From: Helicobacter aurati
GTDB taxonomy: Bacteria > Campylobacterota > Campylobacteria > Campylobacterales > Helicobacteraceae
Reading direction: 5' to 3'
DNA length: 57,104 nt
NCBI RefSeq assembly: GCF_003364265.1
Contig: NZ_NXLW01000013.1
Span: forward strand, 1 to 57,104
The position numbers and the translations under genes are program-made. Shown here in pieces: positions 46,017 through 56,581 of this stretch (within the stretch, counting starts at the first letter, position 1; every line of letters begins with the position of its first letter). The notes under the pieces were generated by a model that worked only from the letters and a program-made list of their open reading frames with translations, was not told the origin of the DNA and made no database searches.

Positions 46017-46099
46017 ATATCCATAAGGATATGCAAGACAAACTAGAGTTGCAAACCCCGATTGCTAGTAAGCTTTATATGAACAAAGCAGGAAATGAG

Positions 46100-46759
46100 A
46101 TGTATGAAATTTTTACTTATACTACAGCTTTACGTATCATGCAAGCCATTATAACCTTGCTTTCTATCTCTATCGTTAGCATTCTTTTTTCTATTTTAGG
46201 TGGTATTATACTTGGGCGATTAATGATTGCTCAAAGCATTGTTGTCCGCGTATTGTGTAGATTCTTTGTTGAATCCGTACGTATTATTCCCTTAATTGCA
46301 TGGCTCTTCCTCGTCTATTATGGTATAGCAAGTAACTTTGACATACACATTAGCGCAACTTTAAGTGGTATTATCGTCTTTAGCATGTGGGGTATAGCTG
46401 AAATGGGGGATTTGGTACGTGGTAGTATCCTCGCTATTCCAAAACATCAAAGGGAATCTGGACTAGCCTTAGGATTAACTCTTATGCAAATTGAATTATT
46501 CATCATTCTACCTCAAGCTATAAAGTCGCTTATCCCTTCAAGTATTAATCTCTTTGGAAGAATCATCAAGACTACATCACTATTGCCCCTAATCGGCGTA
46601 GTAGAGATTCTCAAGGTTTCCCAACAACTTATCGAAACAATGGGCAAACATGACACGCATATTTCTTTTTATATTTATACAATGACGTTTGTTCTTTATT
46701 TTTTATTGTGCTATCCGTTCTCTTACTTGGGAAATTATCTTGAAAAGAAATTACAATAA
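46100..46759 (+). CDS. Amino-acid ABC transporter permease (GlnP/HisM family)
   Basis: A 219-residue permease with about five membrane helices and the EAA region (AEMGDLVRGSILAIPKHQRESGLALGLTLMQIELF). ESVRIIPLIAWLFLVYYG is the family's conserved segment. ATG 46100 has AGGA at good spacing and gives an ordinary permease N-terminus; ATG 46031 has AAGGAT too close (one base). No ATPase or binding protein adjoins it. The similar permease at 16699 may be its partner. Confidence 0.85.
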   Translation: MYEIFTYTTALRIMQAIITLLSISIVSILFSILGGIILGRLMIAQSIVVRVLCRFFVESVRIIPLIAWLFLVYYGIASNFDIHISATLSGIIVFSMWGIAEMGDLVRGSILAIPKHQRESGLALGLTLMQIELFIILPQAIKSLIPSSINLFGRIIKTTSLLPLIGVVEILKVSQQLIETMGKHDTHISFYIYTMTFVLYFLLCYPFSYLGNYLEKKLQ

Positions 46760-46844
46760 AGGCTACAAAGTACAAATGTTTTTCATAATAATCTTTATTT
46801 ATGTTATGATCCGCCTTACGAATTATATGAATTATGGATGAGAA

Positions 46845-47456
46845 GTGCTGCGAAAAATAGTATGTTTTTGTTTTTTTCTTGCATGTTCTCTTTCAAGTAA
46901 AGCACAAAATTATGGTGGAAACTATGATTGGCGTATGTTAGGTGGAGGTCCTCTACAAATCGTCTCATTGCATTTAGGAACTTCCATTAATACATCGACA
47001 AACAAAACTGGTTATAGCATAGGTGCTAGCATAGGTTGGAATTATCTCTCAAGTTTTTATAATCTCTTTGATAAAATTGAGCATATCTTTGATATGGGTA
47101 TTCGCATAAAATACGACTTTACACAGGATTATCTACAAAGGCATAGTGTAGGTGCGGAACTCCAGTTTCACTTTCCCTATAGTACAAGTAACATTTTTAA
47201 AAATATTCCACAACCAGTCTCTGCAATAATAGGTTCAGGGAGTATTTTTATTTGTCAAGATTCTTTATTGCATATTATTCGTGGGTATTATGTCGAAGTT
47301 GGTATAGGATTTGCGAAGTTTTTCCCTGTAAATATAAGTTTCATGTATCGTTGGAGTTTTTTTACTAACCCAATGCAGCCTGTTTCAACCCAACACGTCC
47401 CAACACAACCTGCACCGATTGAAAAAAGCATTCATATTGTCTTTACATTATTTTAA
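46845..47456 (+). CDS. Predicted exported outer-membrane-type protein
   Basis: A 203-residue protein with a signal peptide (LRKIVCFCFFLACSLSSKA, cleavage about residue 20) and alternating strands typical of a small beta barrel (GYSIGASIGWNYLSS, GIRIKYDFTQDY, VGAELQFHFPY), ending in the aromatic VFTLF expected for barrel insertion. The Pro/Gln-rich segment near the end is unusual. The start is GTG 46845 with GGATGAG upstream. I do not know the family. Confidence 0.7.
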   Translation: MLRKIVCFCFFLACSLSSKAQNYGGNYDWRMLGGGPLQIVSLHLGTSINTSTNKTGYSIGASIGWNYLSSFYNLFDKIEHIFDMGIRIKYDFTQDYLQRHSVGAELQFHFPYSTSNIFKNIPQPVSAIIGSGSIFICQDSLLHIIRGYYVEVGIGFAKFFPVNISFMYRWSFFTNPMQPVSTQHVPTQPAPIEKSIHIVFTLF

Positions 47457-47508
47457 TTTGCTTATTTACTACAATATTTGCTATCAATAATTGTCTCTAT
47501 AATCTAAC

Positions 47509-48306
47509 CTAATAGCTTTCCTGTATGTTAGGAAAACGTACCTCTTTTACATCTTTTGCGTATTCTTTAATTGCCTGTTTTAGAATCTCTTTCCCATTAC
47601 AATAACGTCGCACAAATTTAGGTTGAAATTTATCAAAAAATCCAAACACATCACTCCATACTAGAATCTGCCCATCGCAACACGATCCGGCACCTATACC
47701 AATAGTAGGAATATCAAGCTCTCTTGTGATATTTTCTGCTACACTTGCTTGAATACCCTCACACAAGATTCCAAACGCACCTGCTTCCTGCATAGCGCAA
47801 GCAGTATCTACAAGCAGCTTTGCTTGTGATTCATTTTTGCCTTTTACTTTAAAGCCCCCCTCGAAACGAGCATATTGCGGCATAAGCCCGATATGCGCCA
47901 TTACCGCTATTCCCTCATCGCATAATGCCCTGACAATATCCACTTTATCTAACCCGACTTCAACCTTAATAGAATCTACCGCACTCTCTTTATAGAATCT
48001 TAGGGCATTTTGCAACGCCATTTCTTTAGTTGCATAACTTCCAAAGGGCATATCAGCAATAATAAACGCTCTACTTGCACCTTTGCACACTGCTTTAGCA
48101 TGGTAAAGCATCTCTTCCATAGTTGCTCCAAGTGTTTCACTTTCACCGCCAAAGCTCATTTTTAAGCTATCGCCCACTAAAATAATATCAACCTCTTCAT
48201 CAAAAATCGCCGACATAAGAGCATCATAAGCGGTAATTGCAACAATTTTTTCTTTCCCTTTTTTAGCCTTTATATCATTAATCGTAATTTTTTTTCTTGC
48301 CTGCAT
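47509..48306 (-). CDS. panB: 3-methyl-2-oxobutanoate hydroxymethyltransferase
   Basis: First committed step of pantothenate synthesis: adds a hydroxymethyl group to ketoisovalerate. The 265 residues hold ITAYDALMSAIFDEEVDIILVGDSL, the metal-binding ADMPFGSYAT, VMAHIGLMPQ and PTIGIGAGSCCDGQILVWSD. No panC or panD adjoins it. Ketoisovalerate comes from the branch that IlvC (55544) feeds. Confidence 0.96.
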   Translation of the reverse strand: MQARKKITINDIKAKKGKEKIVAITAYDALMSAIFDEEVDIILVGDSLKMSFGGESETLGATMEEMLYHAKAVCKGASRAFIIADMPFGSYATKEMALQNALRFYKESAVDSIKVEVGLDKVDIVRALCDEGIAVMAHIGLMPQYARFEGGFKVKGKNESQAKLLVDTACAMQEAGAFGILCEGIQASVAENITRELDIPTIGIGAGSCCDGQILVWSDVFGFFDKFQPKFVRRYCNGKEILKQAIKEYAKDVKEVRFPNIQESY

Positions 48307-48446
48307 TCAATCTCCTTAAACAATAGACGATGATAGAGGATTCTATCACAAAATATTATGAGCACTTTGACAAAACTCATCAATGTTATTGGTACAACTG
48401 AAAGAGAAAAACGATACAATAAAAATATTTCATTTAGGAGATACAA

Positions 48447-50144
48447 GTGGAATTTCTTATTAATTTCTTTGCAAATGAAAATATCGAGAATACAAATTTA
48501 TTCTCTCTCCTAAACTGCTCCAAGCATGAGGCAACTTTACTACGCGAAATGGTTTATTGTTTTTTCAAAGGAGAAAGTGTAATAGAAATTGCAACATTTT
48601 TAGAGAATCTTTATTCAGTAAGAGGATTAGAAATACTGCCCTATCTAAAGGAAATCAGACATCTTATTGAACTTGGCTGGATTCGAAATATCGATTCTAT
48701 TGAAAGCACATTGGAATTACGTAACGCAAACATATCACTTAGCCCAGCACTTTTATGTTTGTTGGAAGATGGGCAGATTTTACGTAGTCATATTAAGGCA
48801 AAACACTACCAAAATGCTTTGGAATATTTACAAGATGAGTGGAACAGACTAGAATGTATTTTACAATGCAACAAAACGCCGTCTCTTAACTTCAATCATT
48901 ACCTTTCAAAAGCTTGCAACAATTATCTTGGCAAACTTGAAAGCATCATCGATAAAAATTTGGCAAAAAATAGGAAAAAATTAAAAATATTACAATGCTT
49001 TGAAAAGCATCATTTCAATAAATATGAGAAACTTATTTTTCTATTGCTCGCGCAAGCACAATATAACGGCTCTTACGGGCTCACAATCAAAGAAATTATC
49101 TTGTTAGGAAATTCTGAAGAAGAAAAAATAACCATCCAACAGCTTCTTTCAAGCAAAGCAAAATTAGTCAAACAAGGGCTTATTGCTTTTTCAGAATCTT
49201 TTAGCGATTTTTCTTTTATGGAACAAGAAGTATTCATTCCGCATAATATTTTTAACGCGCTAGTTTTCGAGAAAAGTAACCATAAAGTAACATTGGCAGA
49301 AGAAGTAGAGAAAAGTGAAATTTTTGATTATATCGAACCAAAAAAGGGGCTAGAATTTATGGTGCTAGATAAGAATCTTACAGAGAGATTCAAAATTTTA
49401 TTGCAACATCTTAACCCCACGATTCACAAAAAGCTAAAATTATGGGGTATCAAAGAACATGACAATATAGATTCTAAAATTCTTTTATATGGGGATAGTG
49501 GAACAGGTAAAACAAGTAGTGCTTATGCCTTAGCCAAGGACTTAAAACAGCAAATTCTTAGTCTTGATTGTTCTAAGATTCTTTCTATGTATGTCGGAGA
49601 AAGTGAAAAAAACGTCCGCAAAATCTTTGACGAATACAAACAAATTACAGAAAGGATAAAAGATAAACCGATTTTACTTCTCGATGAAGCAGATCAGCTA
49701 CTTACCTCGAGAAGTGATTTCGGCAGCAGTACTAGTCGCATGTATCACCAAATGCAAAATATTTTTTTGGAACAAATTGAGAAATTCAAAGGTATTCTTA
49801 TTGCGACTACCAATCTAGTAGACAGTTTGGATTCTGCCTTTTCAAGAAGATTCCATTATAAGATTTGTTTTCAAAGACCAAACAAAGAGCAAAGAGCAAA
49901 AATATGGGAGCTTCATTTTCCTAAAAATGCAGAGTTTACCGAAAATATCCATACACTGTCTAAGCAACTCTCCGATTTTGATTTAAGCGGCGGACAAATT
50001 AAAATTATTGTAGAGAATACTTGCTATAAAGTCGCTATACAAAAAGAATCTATCTTTTCTTATAATGATTTTTATGAAGAAATACAGAAAGAACAAAGCG
50101 GAGAATTTGGAACAAACAAAAAACTAGGATTTCTATTATCATAA
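48447..50144 (+). CDS. AAA+ ATPase with a long unknown N-terminal region
   Basis: A 565-residue protein. Residues 1-310 are a helical region I cannot place. The AAA+ module has Walker A GDSGTGKTS (349-357), pore-like MYVGESEKNV, Walker B ILLLDEAD (409-416), sensor-1 TTN (454-456), arginine-finger pair RR (467-468) and a short lid. The MYVGES loop resembles FtsH/Cdc48-type unfoldases. The start is GTG 48447 with TTAGGAG. It is followed 19 bases later by a membrane protein gene, which may be its partner. Confidence 0.85.
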   Translation: MEFLINFFANENIENTNLFSLLNCSKHEATLLREMVYCFFKGESVIEIATFLENLYSVRGLEILPYLKEIRHLIELGWIRNIDSIESTLELRNANISLSPALLCLLEDGQILRSHIKAKHYQNALEYLQDEWNRLECILQCNKTPSLNFNHYLSKACNNYLGKLESIIDKNLAKNRKKLKILQCFEKHHFNKYEKLIFLLLAQAQYNGSYGLTIKEIILLGNSEEEKITIQQLLSSKAKLVKQGLIAFSESFSDFSFMEQEVFIPHNIFNALVFEKSNHKVTLAEEVEKSEIFDYIEPKKGLEFMVLDKNLTERFKILLQHLNPTIHKKLKLWGIKEHDNIDSKILLYGDSGTGKTSSAYALAKDLKQQILSLDCSKILSMYVGESEKNVRKIFDEYKQITERIKDKPILLLDEADQLLTSRSDFGSSTSRMYHQMQNIFLEQIEKFKGILIATTNLVDSLDSAFSRRFHYKICFQRPNKEQRAKIWELHFPKNAEFTENIHTLSKQLSDFDLSGGQIKIIVENTCYKVAIQKESIFSYNDFYEEIQKEQSGEFGTNKKLGFLLS

Positions 50145-50163
50145 TGAAATATGAAAGGCAATA

Positions 50164-50811
50164 ATGCAAAATCAAACCTCTATATCTTTTATTATAACTT
50201 CTATTGTGGTAAACATTATGATCGCAGGCTGTTTTTTCTTTGCAACCAAAAGCGTTTTTGATAAAAGCAATTATGAAATTGTCAAATTGGAAGTCGATAA
50301 TCACGTCTTACTTAGTCCTCAAGAACTAGCAAATCAAGCCAAAAATCAACTCTTCCATGGCAATAAACAAAATACTCTTTTGGATAATAACTTCCTCCTC
50401 AATCCTCACGGGAAAGCCATGCAAAACAACCAAAATGATATTAACACGGCTTTTGAACAACTCAAGCTTCGCAACAATCAAGACGAAAGCCTTGAAGATA
50501 TTGCAGCCACGCCCTTGAATGAATTAGCAAAAATTACTCTTAAATCAACTTTCAATCTTGATAAAACACAAGATATTTTATACGGTAAAATAGGCTGCAA
50601 CAATTATACTGCAAAGTTCTTTTGGCAAGATTCTACAAAGATAGTAGTATCTGGTGGTGCTAGTACAAGAAAGCTTTGTTATCCCAAAGAAGTCTCCGAT
50701 TTCCAAAATGCCTTTGTGCGCAACCTTGATGGAATCTATACAATTACAAAGTTACGTAACCGTAAGGGGTATGTGCTAAATAATGGACACATAAGAATCT
50801 ACTTAAGATAG
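50164..50811 (+). CDS. Membrane-anchored periplasmic protein, unknown
   Basis: A 215-residue protein with one N-terminal membrane helix (about 9-28), a polar Asn/Gln-rich middle (about 55-120), and a folded C-terminal part (about 125-215) with two cysteines (KIGCNNYTAKFF; RKLCYPKE) that may form a disulfide. No family recognised. It lies 19 bases after the AAA+ gene on the same strand and is likely cotranscribed. Confidence 0.65.
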   Translation: MQNQTSISFIITSIVVNIMIAGCFFFATKSVFDKSNYEIVKLEVDNHVLLSPQELANQAKNQLFHGNKQNTLLDNNFLLNPHGKAMQNNQNDINTAFEQLKLRNNQDESLEDIAATPLNELAKITLKSTFNLDKTQDILYGKIGCNNYTAKFFWQDSTKIVVSGGASTRKLCYPKEVSDFQNAFVRNLDGIYTITKLRNRKGYVLNNGHIRIYLR

Positions 50812-50869
50812 TCTTTATTAATCGCACTATCATACTGCTTATTTATCTACTTTATCTACTATTTGCCAT

Positions 50870-51358
50870 CTAGCCACTTACAGCAACATCTGCCGTAAGA
50901 TTTTGAAGAGCGTTTTTATAACGTTGCACAAAATCAGAATTCGCATTAAAAATCTTCATACCATTCAGCTTATTGGCATTAATAACAAAAGGTTGCGTCT
51001 CCTTATTTTCTCTCTTAATGCTCTCTTGTTGTACAAGCTTATCTTCTCCGAGTGCTAATTTCTTGGAACGTAATTTTTCAATATCAGCTAACGGATAAAG
51101 TTTTTGTACAGCTAGCATTTTTTCAGATTCGCTCATGCCTGCCGTTGCACGAAGCCATGCCTGATATTCTTGTTCACTCATGAGCTCCAAAATAACAAGT
51201 CCATAAGTTTGTCTTTCAGAATGAGAATCTGACTGCAACTCCTCGCTTGCTTTTGCGGCATTATTATTTTGTACTGCGACACCTTTTTTAATATAGTGTG
51301 TTTGGGTATTATAAAGTCCTAAGTTACCCCCTAACAACGAAGACTGCATATCAACCAT
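50870..51358 (-). CDS. Unknown soluble protein
   Basis: A 162-residue protein with no signal peptide or membrane segment. The N-terminal 45 residues are Gly/Asn/Ser-rich, the middle is a helical stretch (SEQEYQAWLRATAGMSESEKMLAVQKLYPLADIEKLR), and the C-terminus is polar. AGGA precedes ATG 51358. The middle resembles structures of flagellar or secreted proteins only in general composition. No family assigned. Confidence 0.6.
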   Translation of the reverse strand: MVDMQSSLLGGNLGLYNTQTHYIKKGVAVQNNNAAKASEELQSDSHSERQTYGLVILELMSEQEYQAWLRATAGMSESEKMLAVQKLYPLADIEKLRSKKLALGEDKLVQQESIKRENKETQPFVINANKLNGMKIFNANSDFVQRYKNALQNLTADVAVSG

Positions 51359-51510
51359 ATAAAAATCCTAACCTTATTTATAAAATATATTTCAGAATCA
51401 AGCAAAAATAATTCCTAACTTTTTGCAGCAAAAATGAAAGTTGATTCGTGTATTGTCAGTATTAACAAGTTATAATTAAACTCTGAACGTATAACGTAAA
51501 AGGAGATAAT

Positions 51511-51690
51511 ATGCCAAAAGACATAGAAGACTACGAAATATTTAACGACGATTTTTCTTATGATGACAAAGATTCTAATGAAGAGGATTATGTAACTGAT
51601 GAATACGAAATAGATTCTGACACGGGATATTCAAGTCAATATGATGATGATGACTATGAAAGTCCAGACAAAGACTATGATGGAGAGTAA
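51511..51690 (+). CDS. Small, strongly acidic protein, 59 residues
   Basis: A 59-residue protein, mostly Asp, Glu, Tyr and Ser, with a DDDD run and no Arg, Cys or Trp. AAGGAG lies at ideal spacing before ATG 51511, a very strong ribosome site. Its stop overlaps the ribosome site of the next gene (GGAGAG), so the two are coupled. Function is unknown. It could be a charge-buffer, DNA-mimic or metal-binding peptide; nothing decides between these. Confidence 0.8.
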   Translation: MPKDIEDYEIFNDDFSYDDKDSNEEDYVTDEYEIDSDTGYSSQYDDDDYESPDKDYDGE

Positions 51691-51691
51691 A

Positions 51692-52666
51692 ATGCCCTCA
51701 AGGAGTAAATATTTGAATCTTGCGTTGATTCAAGAGCAATTTATCTTTCATAAACAAGATTCTCGGCATGAATCACATAACGATTCGGCGGAAATCTTAG
51801 AATCTTATCACAGATACAACATGGAAGAAATGCGTAAAAAAACAAAAAAACATATTCAAGAAGCAAGTAAGCAAGCAGATTTAGTTTTGTTGCAAGAATT
51901 GCATACTACACAATATTTCTGTCAAAGCGAAGAAACAAAATACTTTGCTTTCGCTGCGAGTTTTGAGGAGAATGTTTGCTTCTTTTCTGAAGTCGCCAAT
52001 GAGTGCAGTGTTGTTATAGTTACCTCGCTATTTGAACAACGAACGCAAGGGATTTATCACAATACTGTCGTAGTTTTTGAAAAAGACGGTAGCATCGCCG
52101 GTAAATATCGCAAAATGCACATTCCAGACGACCCACAATTCTATGAGAAATTTTATTTTACTCCAGGTGATTCTGGGTTTAAGCCAATTGCTACGAGTGT
52201 CGGCAAATTAGGGGTGCTTATTTGTTGGGATCAATGGTTCCCTGAAGCGGCGAGAATCATGGCGATGCACGGGGCTGATATACTAATTTACCCCACTGCA
52301 ATTGGTTGGATTGACGCGGATAGCAAAGAAGAGCAGCAAAGGCAACTAGAAGCTTGGCAAATCATTCAAAGAGGGCATGCTATAGCAAATGGTATTCCTG
52401 TGGCAAGCATCAATCGTGTAGGATTTGAACCTAATTTATCATACAATAAAGCACATTGCAACAAACAACAAGGAATATATTTCTTTGGTAATAGCTTCGT
52501 ATGTGGTGCGCAAGGCGAAATATTAGCTCAAGCTAACCAAAAAGAAGAGATTCTCTACGCTAACATTGATTTGGAGAGGACGAAAGCAGTTCGTGATATT
52601 TGGCCTTTTTTCCGAGATAGACGAATAGAGCATTATCACGATATACTCAAGATTTATGGATATTAG
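51692..52666 (+). CDS. Carbon-nitrogen hydrolase, N-carbamoylputrescine amidase type
   Basis: Nitrilase-superfamily amidase of 324 residues. The Glu-Lys-Cys triad is visible in LLQELHTTQYF (Glu), GKYRKMHIPDDP (Lys) and GVLICWDQWFPE (Cys). The sequence pattern best suits AguB, which makes putrescine from N-carbamoylputrescine; beta-ureidopropionase is the main alternative. ATG 51692 has GGAG upstream and follows the acidic gene by one base; the earlier ATG runs in the acidic gene's other frame and is rejected. An extra segment of about 20 residues precedes the first core helix. Confidence 0.85.
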   Translation: MPSRSKYLNLALIQEQFIFHKQDSRHESHNDSAEILESYHRYNMEEMRKKTKKHIQEASKQADLVLLQELHTTQYFCQSEETKYFAFAASFEENVCFFSEVANECSVVIVTSLFEQRTQGIYHNTVVVFEKDGSIAGKYRKMHIPDDPQFYEKFYFTPGDSGFKPIATSVGKLGVLICWDQWFPEAARIMAMHGADILIYPTAIGWIDADSKEEQQRQLEAWQIIQRGHAIANGIPVASINRVGFEPNLSYNKAHCNKQQGIYFFGNSFVCGAQGEILAQANQKEEILYANIDLERTKAVRDIWPFFRDRRIEHYHDILKIYGY

Positions 52667-52713
52667 CATACGTTTTCATAGGCTGCTAGCAGGGGCTTTT
52701 AACAGGCAAATTA

Positions 52714-55479
52714 TCATCCTGTATTGCGAATGCCTTGTGCAATACCAATAATTGTACCATGTATTTGCTCCATAAGCCGATTGCGCAAGTCATTATATTG
52801 AGCACTTTTATATTTTTTAATCAATTCAATTTGCAATAAACTCAAAGCCTTAATATTAGTCATACGTGCTAAAATTCTTTCACGTAGGTTAGGATTTGTT
52901 TCTAATAAATAATTTTCATTTCTAACAATTAGCAACCATTCAAGCGTTTTTTGATGTTCATCACAAACCTTATTCCACACACTTTTTCTTAACCCCAATT
53001 CACTCACAAAACCGTTATAACATTCTGCAATTTCCATATCTACTTTGATAAACCCCTGCGCAATAGTATCAATCGTGGTTTTAAAGAAAATCGATCTGCT
53101 ATAACATTCCTGCAACAATTCCTTGTTAGCTAAACCACTGAGTGCGCTACCCAAACCATACCATGCAGGAATAATGGAACGATTTTGCGTCCAAGCAAAA
53201 ACCCAAGGAATAGCACGTAAATCTTCCACACGCTGTGTATCTTTGCGCTTGCTTGGGCGCGAACCTAAATTAAGATTCTGTATAAACTCTATCGGCGTAG
53301 CATGTTTAAAGTATTCCACAAAATTAGGAGTTTCATAGACAAGATTACGATAAGCTCGATAAGAAATTCGTGAAAGCTCCTCTAATCTCGGTAAATAAGG
53401 ATCTGTTTGACAATAAAATTGCTTTGACTTCTCAATATCTAACTCTTTTGAATCTTTTGAATCTTTTACGCAGAAATTATCATGAGTAGCTTTTTTTAGT
53501 AAGCTAGCTAAAGTAAGGGCGAAACTTCTAATGGCAATTCGCGGATTTAGGTAACGAGAAGAGATAATCTCTCCTTGCTCCGTTGTTTTAAGCGTTGTGC
53601 CTATGCTCCCTGTTGGAAACGCTAAAAGAGCGTTTTCAAGCTGCCCTCCTCCTCGACTAATGCTACCTCCTTTGCCATGGAAGAGCATAAAATGTATTCC
53701 CAATCTAGATTCTAATTTGACAAGATTAGAAATAGCTTTATAAAGTGAGTAATTAGAAGTGAAAATCCCGCCGTCTTTGCTCGAATCTGAATAACCAATC
53801 ATAATCTGTTGTGCATTGCCCGAATCTCGTAAATATTGTCTATAATGTTCATTTTTGGTGAGTGTTTCTAAAATTTCTTCTGCATTTTCCAAGTCATCAA
53901 TAGTCTCAAAAAGCGGCGTAATAAAAATACCCGATTTCCCCTCTTTCATTATAGTTTCGCCACTATCAAGCATCTTTATCTTGCCTCTCTGCCATAATCC
54001 ACTGCAATAAGCAAGATATAAAACAGCTAGCAAATCACTAGCCGTTGTTGTCATAGAAACAATAAAACTCTTCAGCACATCTTTACTAATCGCTTCTTTC
54101 GCCCATAAAACTCGCAAAAACGCATTAAGAGTGTGTCGAGTTTGCGGACTAACATCCCATAAGATTCCATTAAGATTAATCGGGGATTCACTTAGCACCT
54201 TATTGAGAATCTCGATTTTCTTGGATTCATGTCTGTGCAAAAAGTCACTATCCGTATATCCTAATAGACATAGCACTTCAGAAACCGCGCTTAAATACAT
54301 ATCTCTATGTTCGCGAAAATCAAGCTGCATTAAATGGAATCCTCCAAGCAAAACTAGATTACGTAAACTTTTTAATCTTGTCGACGAAAGATTATCGAGC
54401 GAGGCAATCAGCATATCAATATCTTCTAAAAGCTCCTTAGGACTGCGATAAGTGAAATCAATATCATTGACTGAATTAACCTTTAATAAATGGTTTTGTA
54501 ACTTTAATTTAATGAGATTAAGCTTCGCGCGAAACGGCTCTCTCTCATGTAATTTCAATGAAGTTTGATTAAGATATGCTTTTTCTTTTTGCAATGATTT
54601 TTGCAATTCTTTACTTGGCATACAGAAATCTACTGAAAGAGAAAGTTCACGTATGAGTTTATTGATTTCCTTAATATAAGTAGTAATAATGAGTTCATGC
54701 TGCATCTTCATAACACGCGTCATCATTTCATTAGTTACAAAAGGATTCCCATCTCTATCACCACCTATCCAACTTCCCAATTTAATCGGAGAAATTTTCA
54801 AAGGTTTATTTAATCGATTAGACACTTGATTAAGCACGCGTAAGGCACTAGGCAAAATACTATTTTCTACAATAAAAAGCAAATTATCAAGCTCAAAAAT
54901 TACCTCTAGTTTTTCACTGCGAACCAAATGACTATTCCAGAGCAAATGTAAGCGGTATTTAATATTATGACGACTTTGTTGCATCTCCCTATCTTTATTT
55001 GGTACTACATTAGATTGCGTATAGAAAAAATGTTCAATCTTCTCTAATTCTCTTGTGATTTCTTGATGAGCCTCAAGAAATGTTCTACGTCGAGATTCGG
55101 TAGGATGTGCAGTAAAAACAGGATAGAATCGAATAGATTCCAAAACCTTATCGCAATCTACTCTATCGAATCCTTCGGATTCCAAGCTTTGATACGCTTC
55201 TGCAATACTCCTAGAAACACTTGCAATCTGCGCTTGTTCCTGCTCGTCATAAATATTTAAAATGATATTATGCAAAGAACATGCCTTAATAATACCCATA
55301 AGATGCTCGCTCTCACTAATTTCATCAAATAATGATTTAAGCTTTGCTAAATCTACGTCTTTCTCATGCAATGATTGGAAAAGCAACAAAAAAACTTCTT
55401 TAACTTTTGGTTCATTTTCCTCAATAACTTCCAACAAAATATCTCTTAAAATTGTATATTTTGATAATTCCTCTTGCAT
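52714..55479 (-). CDS. ppc: Phosphoenolpyruvate carboxylase
   Basis: Anaplerotic enzyme that carboxylates PEP to oxaloacetate. At 921 residues it is full length. Active-site segments are FTAHPTESRRR (His loop), GSWIGGDRDGNP, YSDSSKDGG and FHGKGGSISRGGG, plus a C-terminal RKSVWNKVCDE region. AAGGTGG precedes ATG 55479. It is divergent from ilvC with a 64-base gap. It pairs with Mqo (31636) as a source of oxaloacetate, and its presence is notable since many Campylobacterota use other anaplerotic enzymes. Confidence 0.96.
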   Translation of the reverse strand: MQEELSKYTILRDILLEVIEENEPKVKEVFLLLFQSLHEKDVDLAKLKSLFDEISESEHLMGIIKACSLHNIILNIYDEQEQAQIASVSRSIAEAYQSLESEGFDRVDCDKVLESIRFYPVFTAHPTESRRRTFLEAHQEITRELEKIEHFFYTQSNVVPNKDREMQQSRHNIKYRLHLLWNSHLVRSEKLEVIFELDNLLFIVENSILPSALRVLNQVSNRLNKPLKISPIKLGSWIGGDRDGNPFVTNEMMTRVMKMQHELIITTYIKEINKLIRELSLSVDFCMPSKELQKSLQKEKAYLNQTSLKLHEREPFRAKLNLIKLKLQNHLLKVNSVNDIDFTYRSPKELLEDIDMLIASLDNLSSTRLKSLRNLVLLGGFHLMQLDFREHRDMYLSAVSEVLCLLGYTDSDFLHRHESKKIEILNKVLSESPINLNGILWDVSPQTRHTLNAFLRVLWAKEAISKDVLKSFIVSMTTTASDLLAVLYLAYCSGLWQRGKIKMLDSGETIMKEGKSGIFITPLFETIDDLENAEEILETLTKNEHYRQYLRDSGNAQQIMIGYSDSSKDGGIFTSNYSLYKAISNLVKLESRLGIHFMLFHGKGGSISRGGGQLENALLAFPTGSIGTTLKTTEQGEIISSRYLNPRIAIRSFALTLASLLKKATHDNFCVKDSKDSKELDIEKSKQFYCQTDPYLPRLEELSRISYRAYRNLVYETPNFVEYFKHATPIEFIQNLNLGSRPSKRKDTQRVEDLRAIPWVFAWTQNRSIIPAWYGLGSALSGLANKELLQECYSRSIFFKTTIDTIAQGFIKVDMEIAECYNGFVSELGLRKSVWNKVCDEHQKTLEWLLIVRNENYLLETNPNLRERILARMTNIKALSLLQIELIKKYKSAQYNDLRNRLMEQIHGTIIGIAQGIRNTG

Positions 55480-55543
55480 TGTCCACCTTTTCTTAATTAT
55501 GCTATCATTAAGTATATTTTAGCATTTTAAATAAGGAATATAA

Positions 55544-56569
<1,026 letters not shown>

Positions 56570-56581
56570 ATTCTGCTAAAG

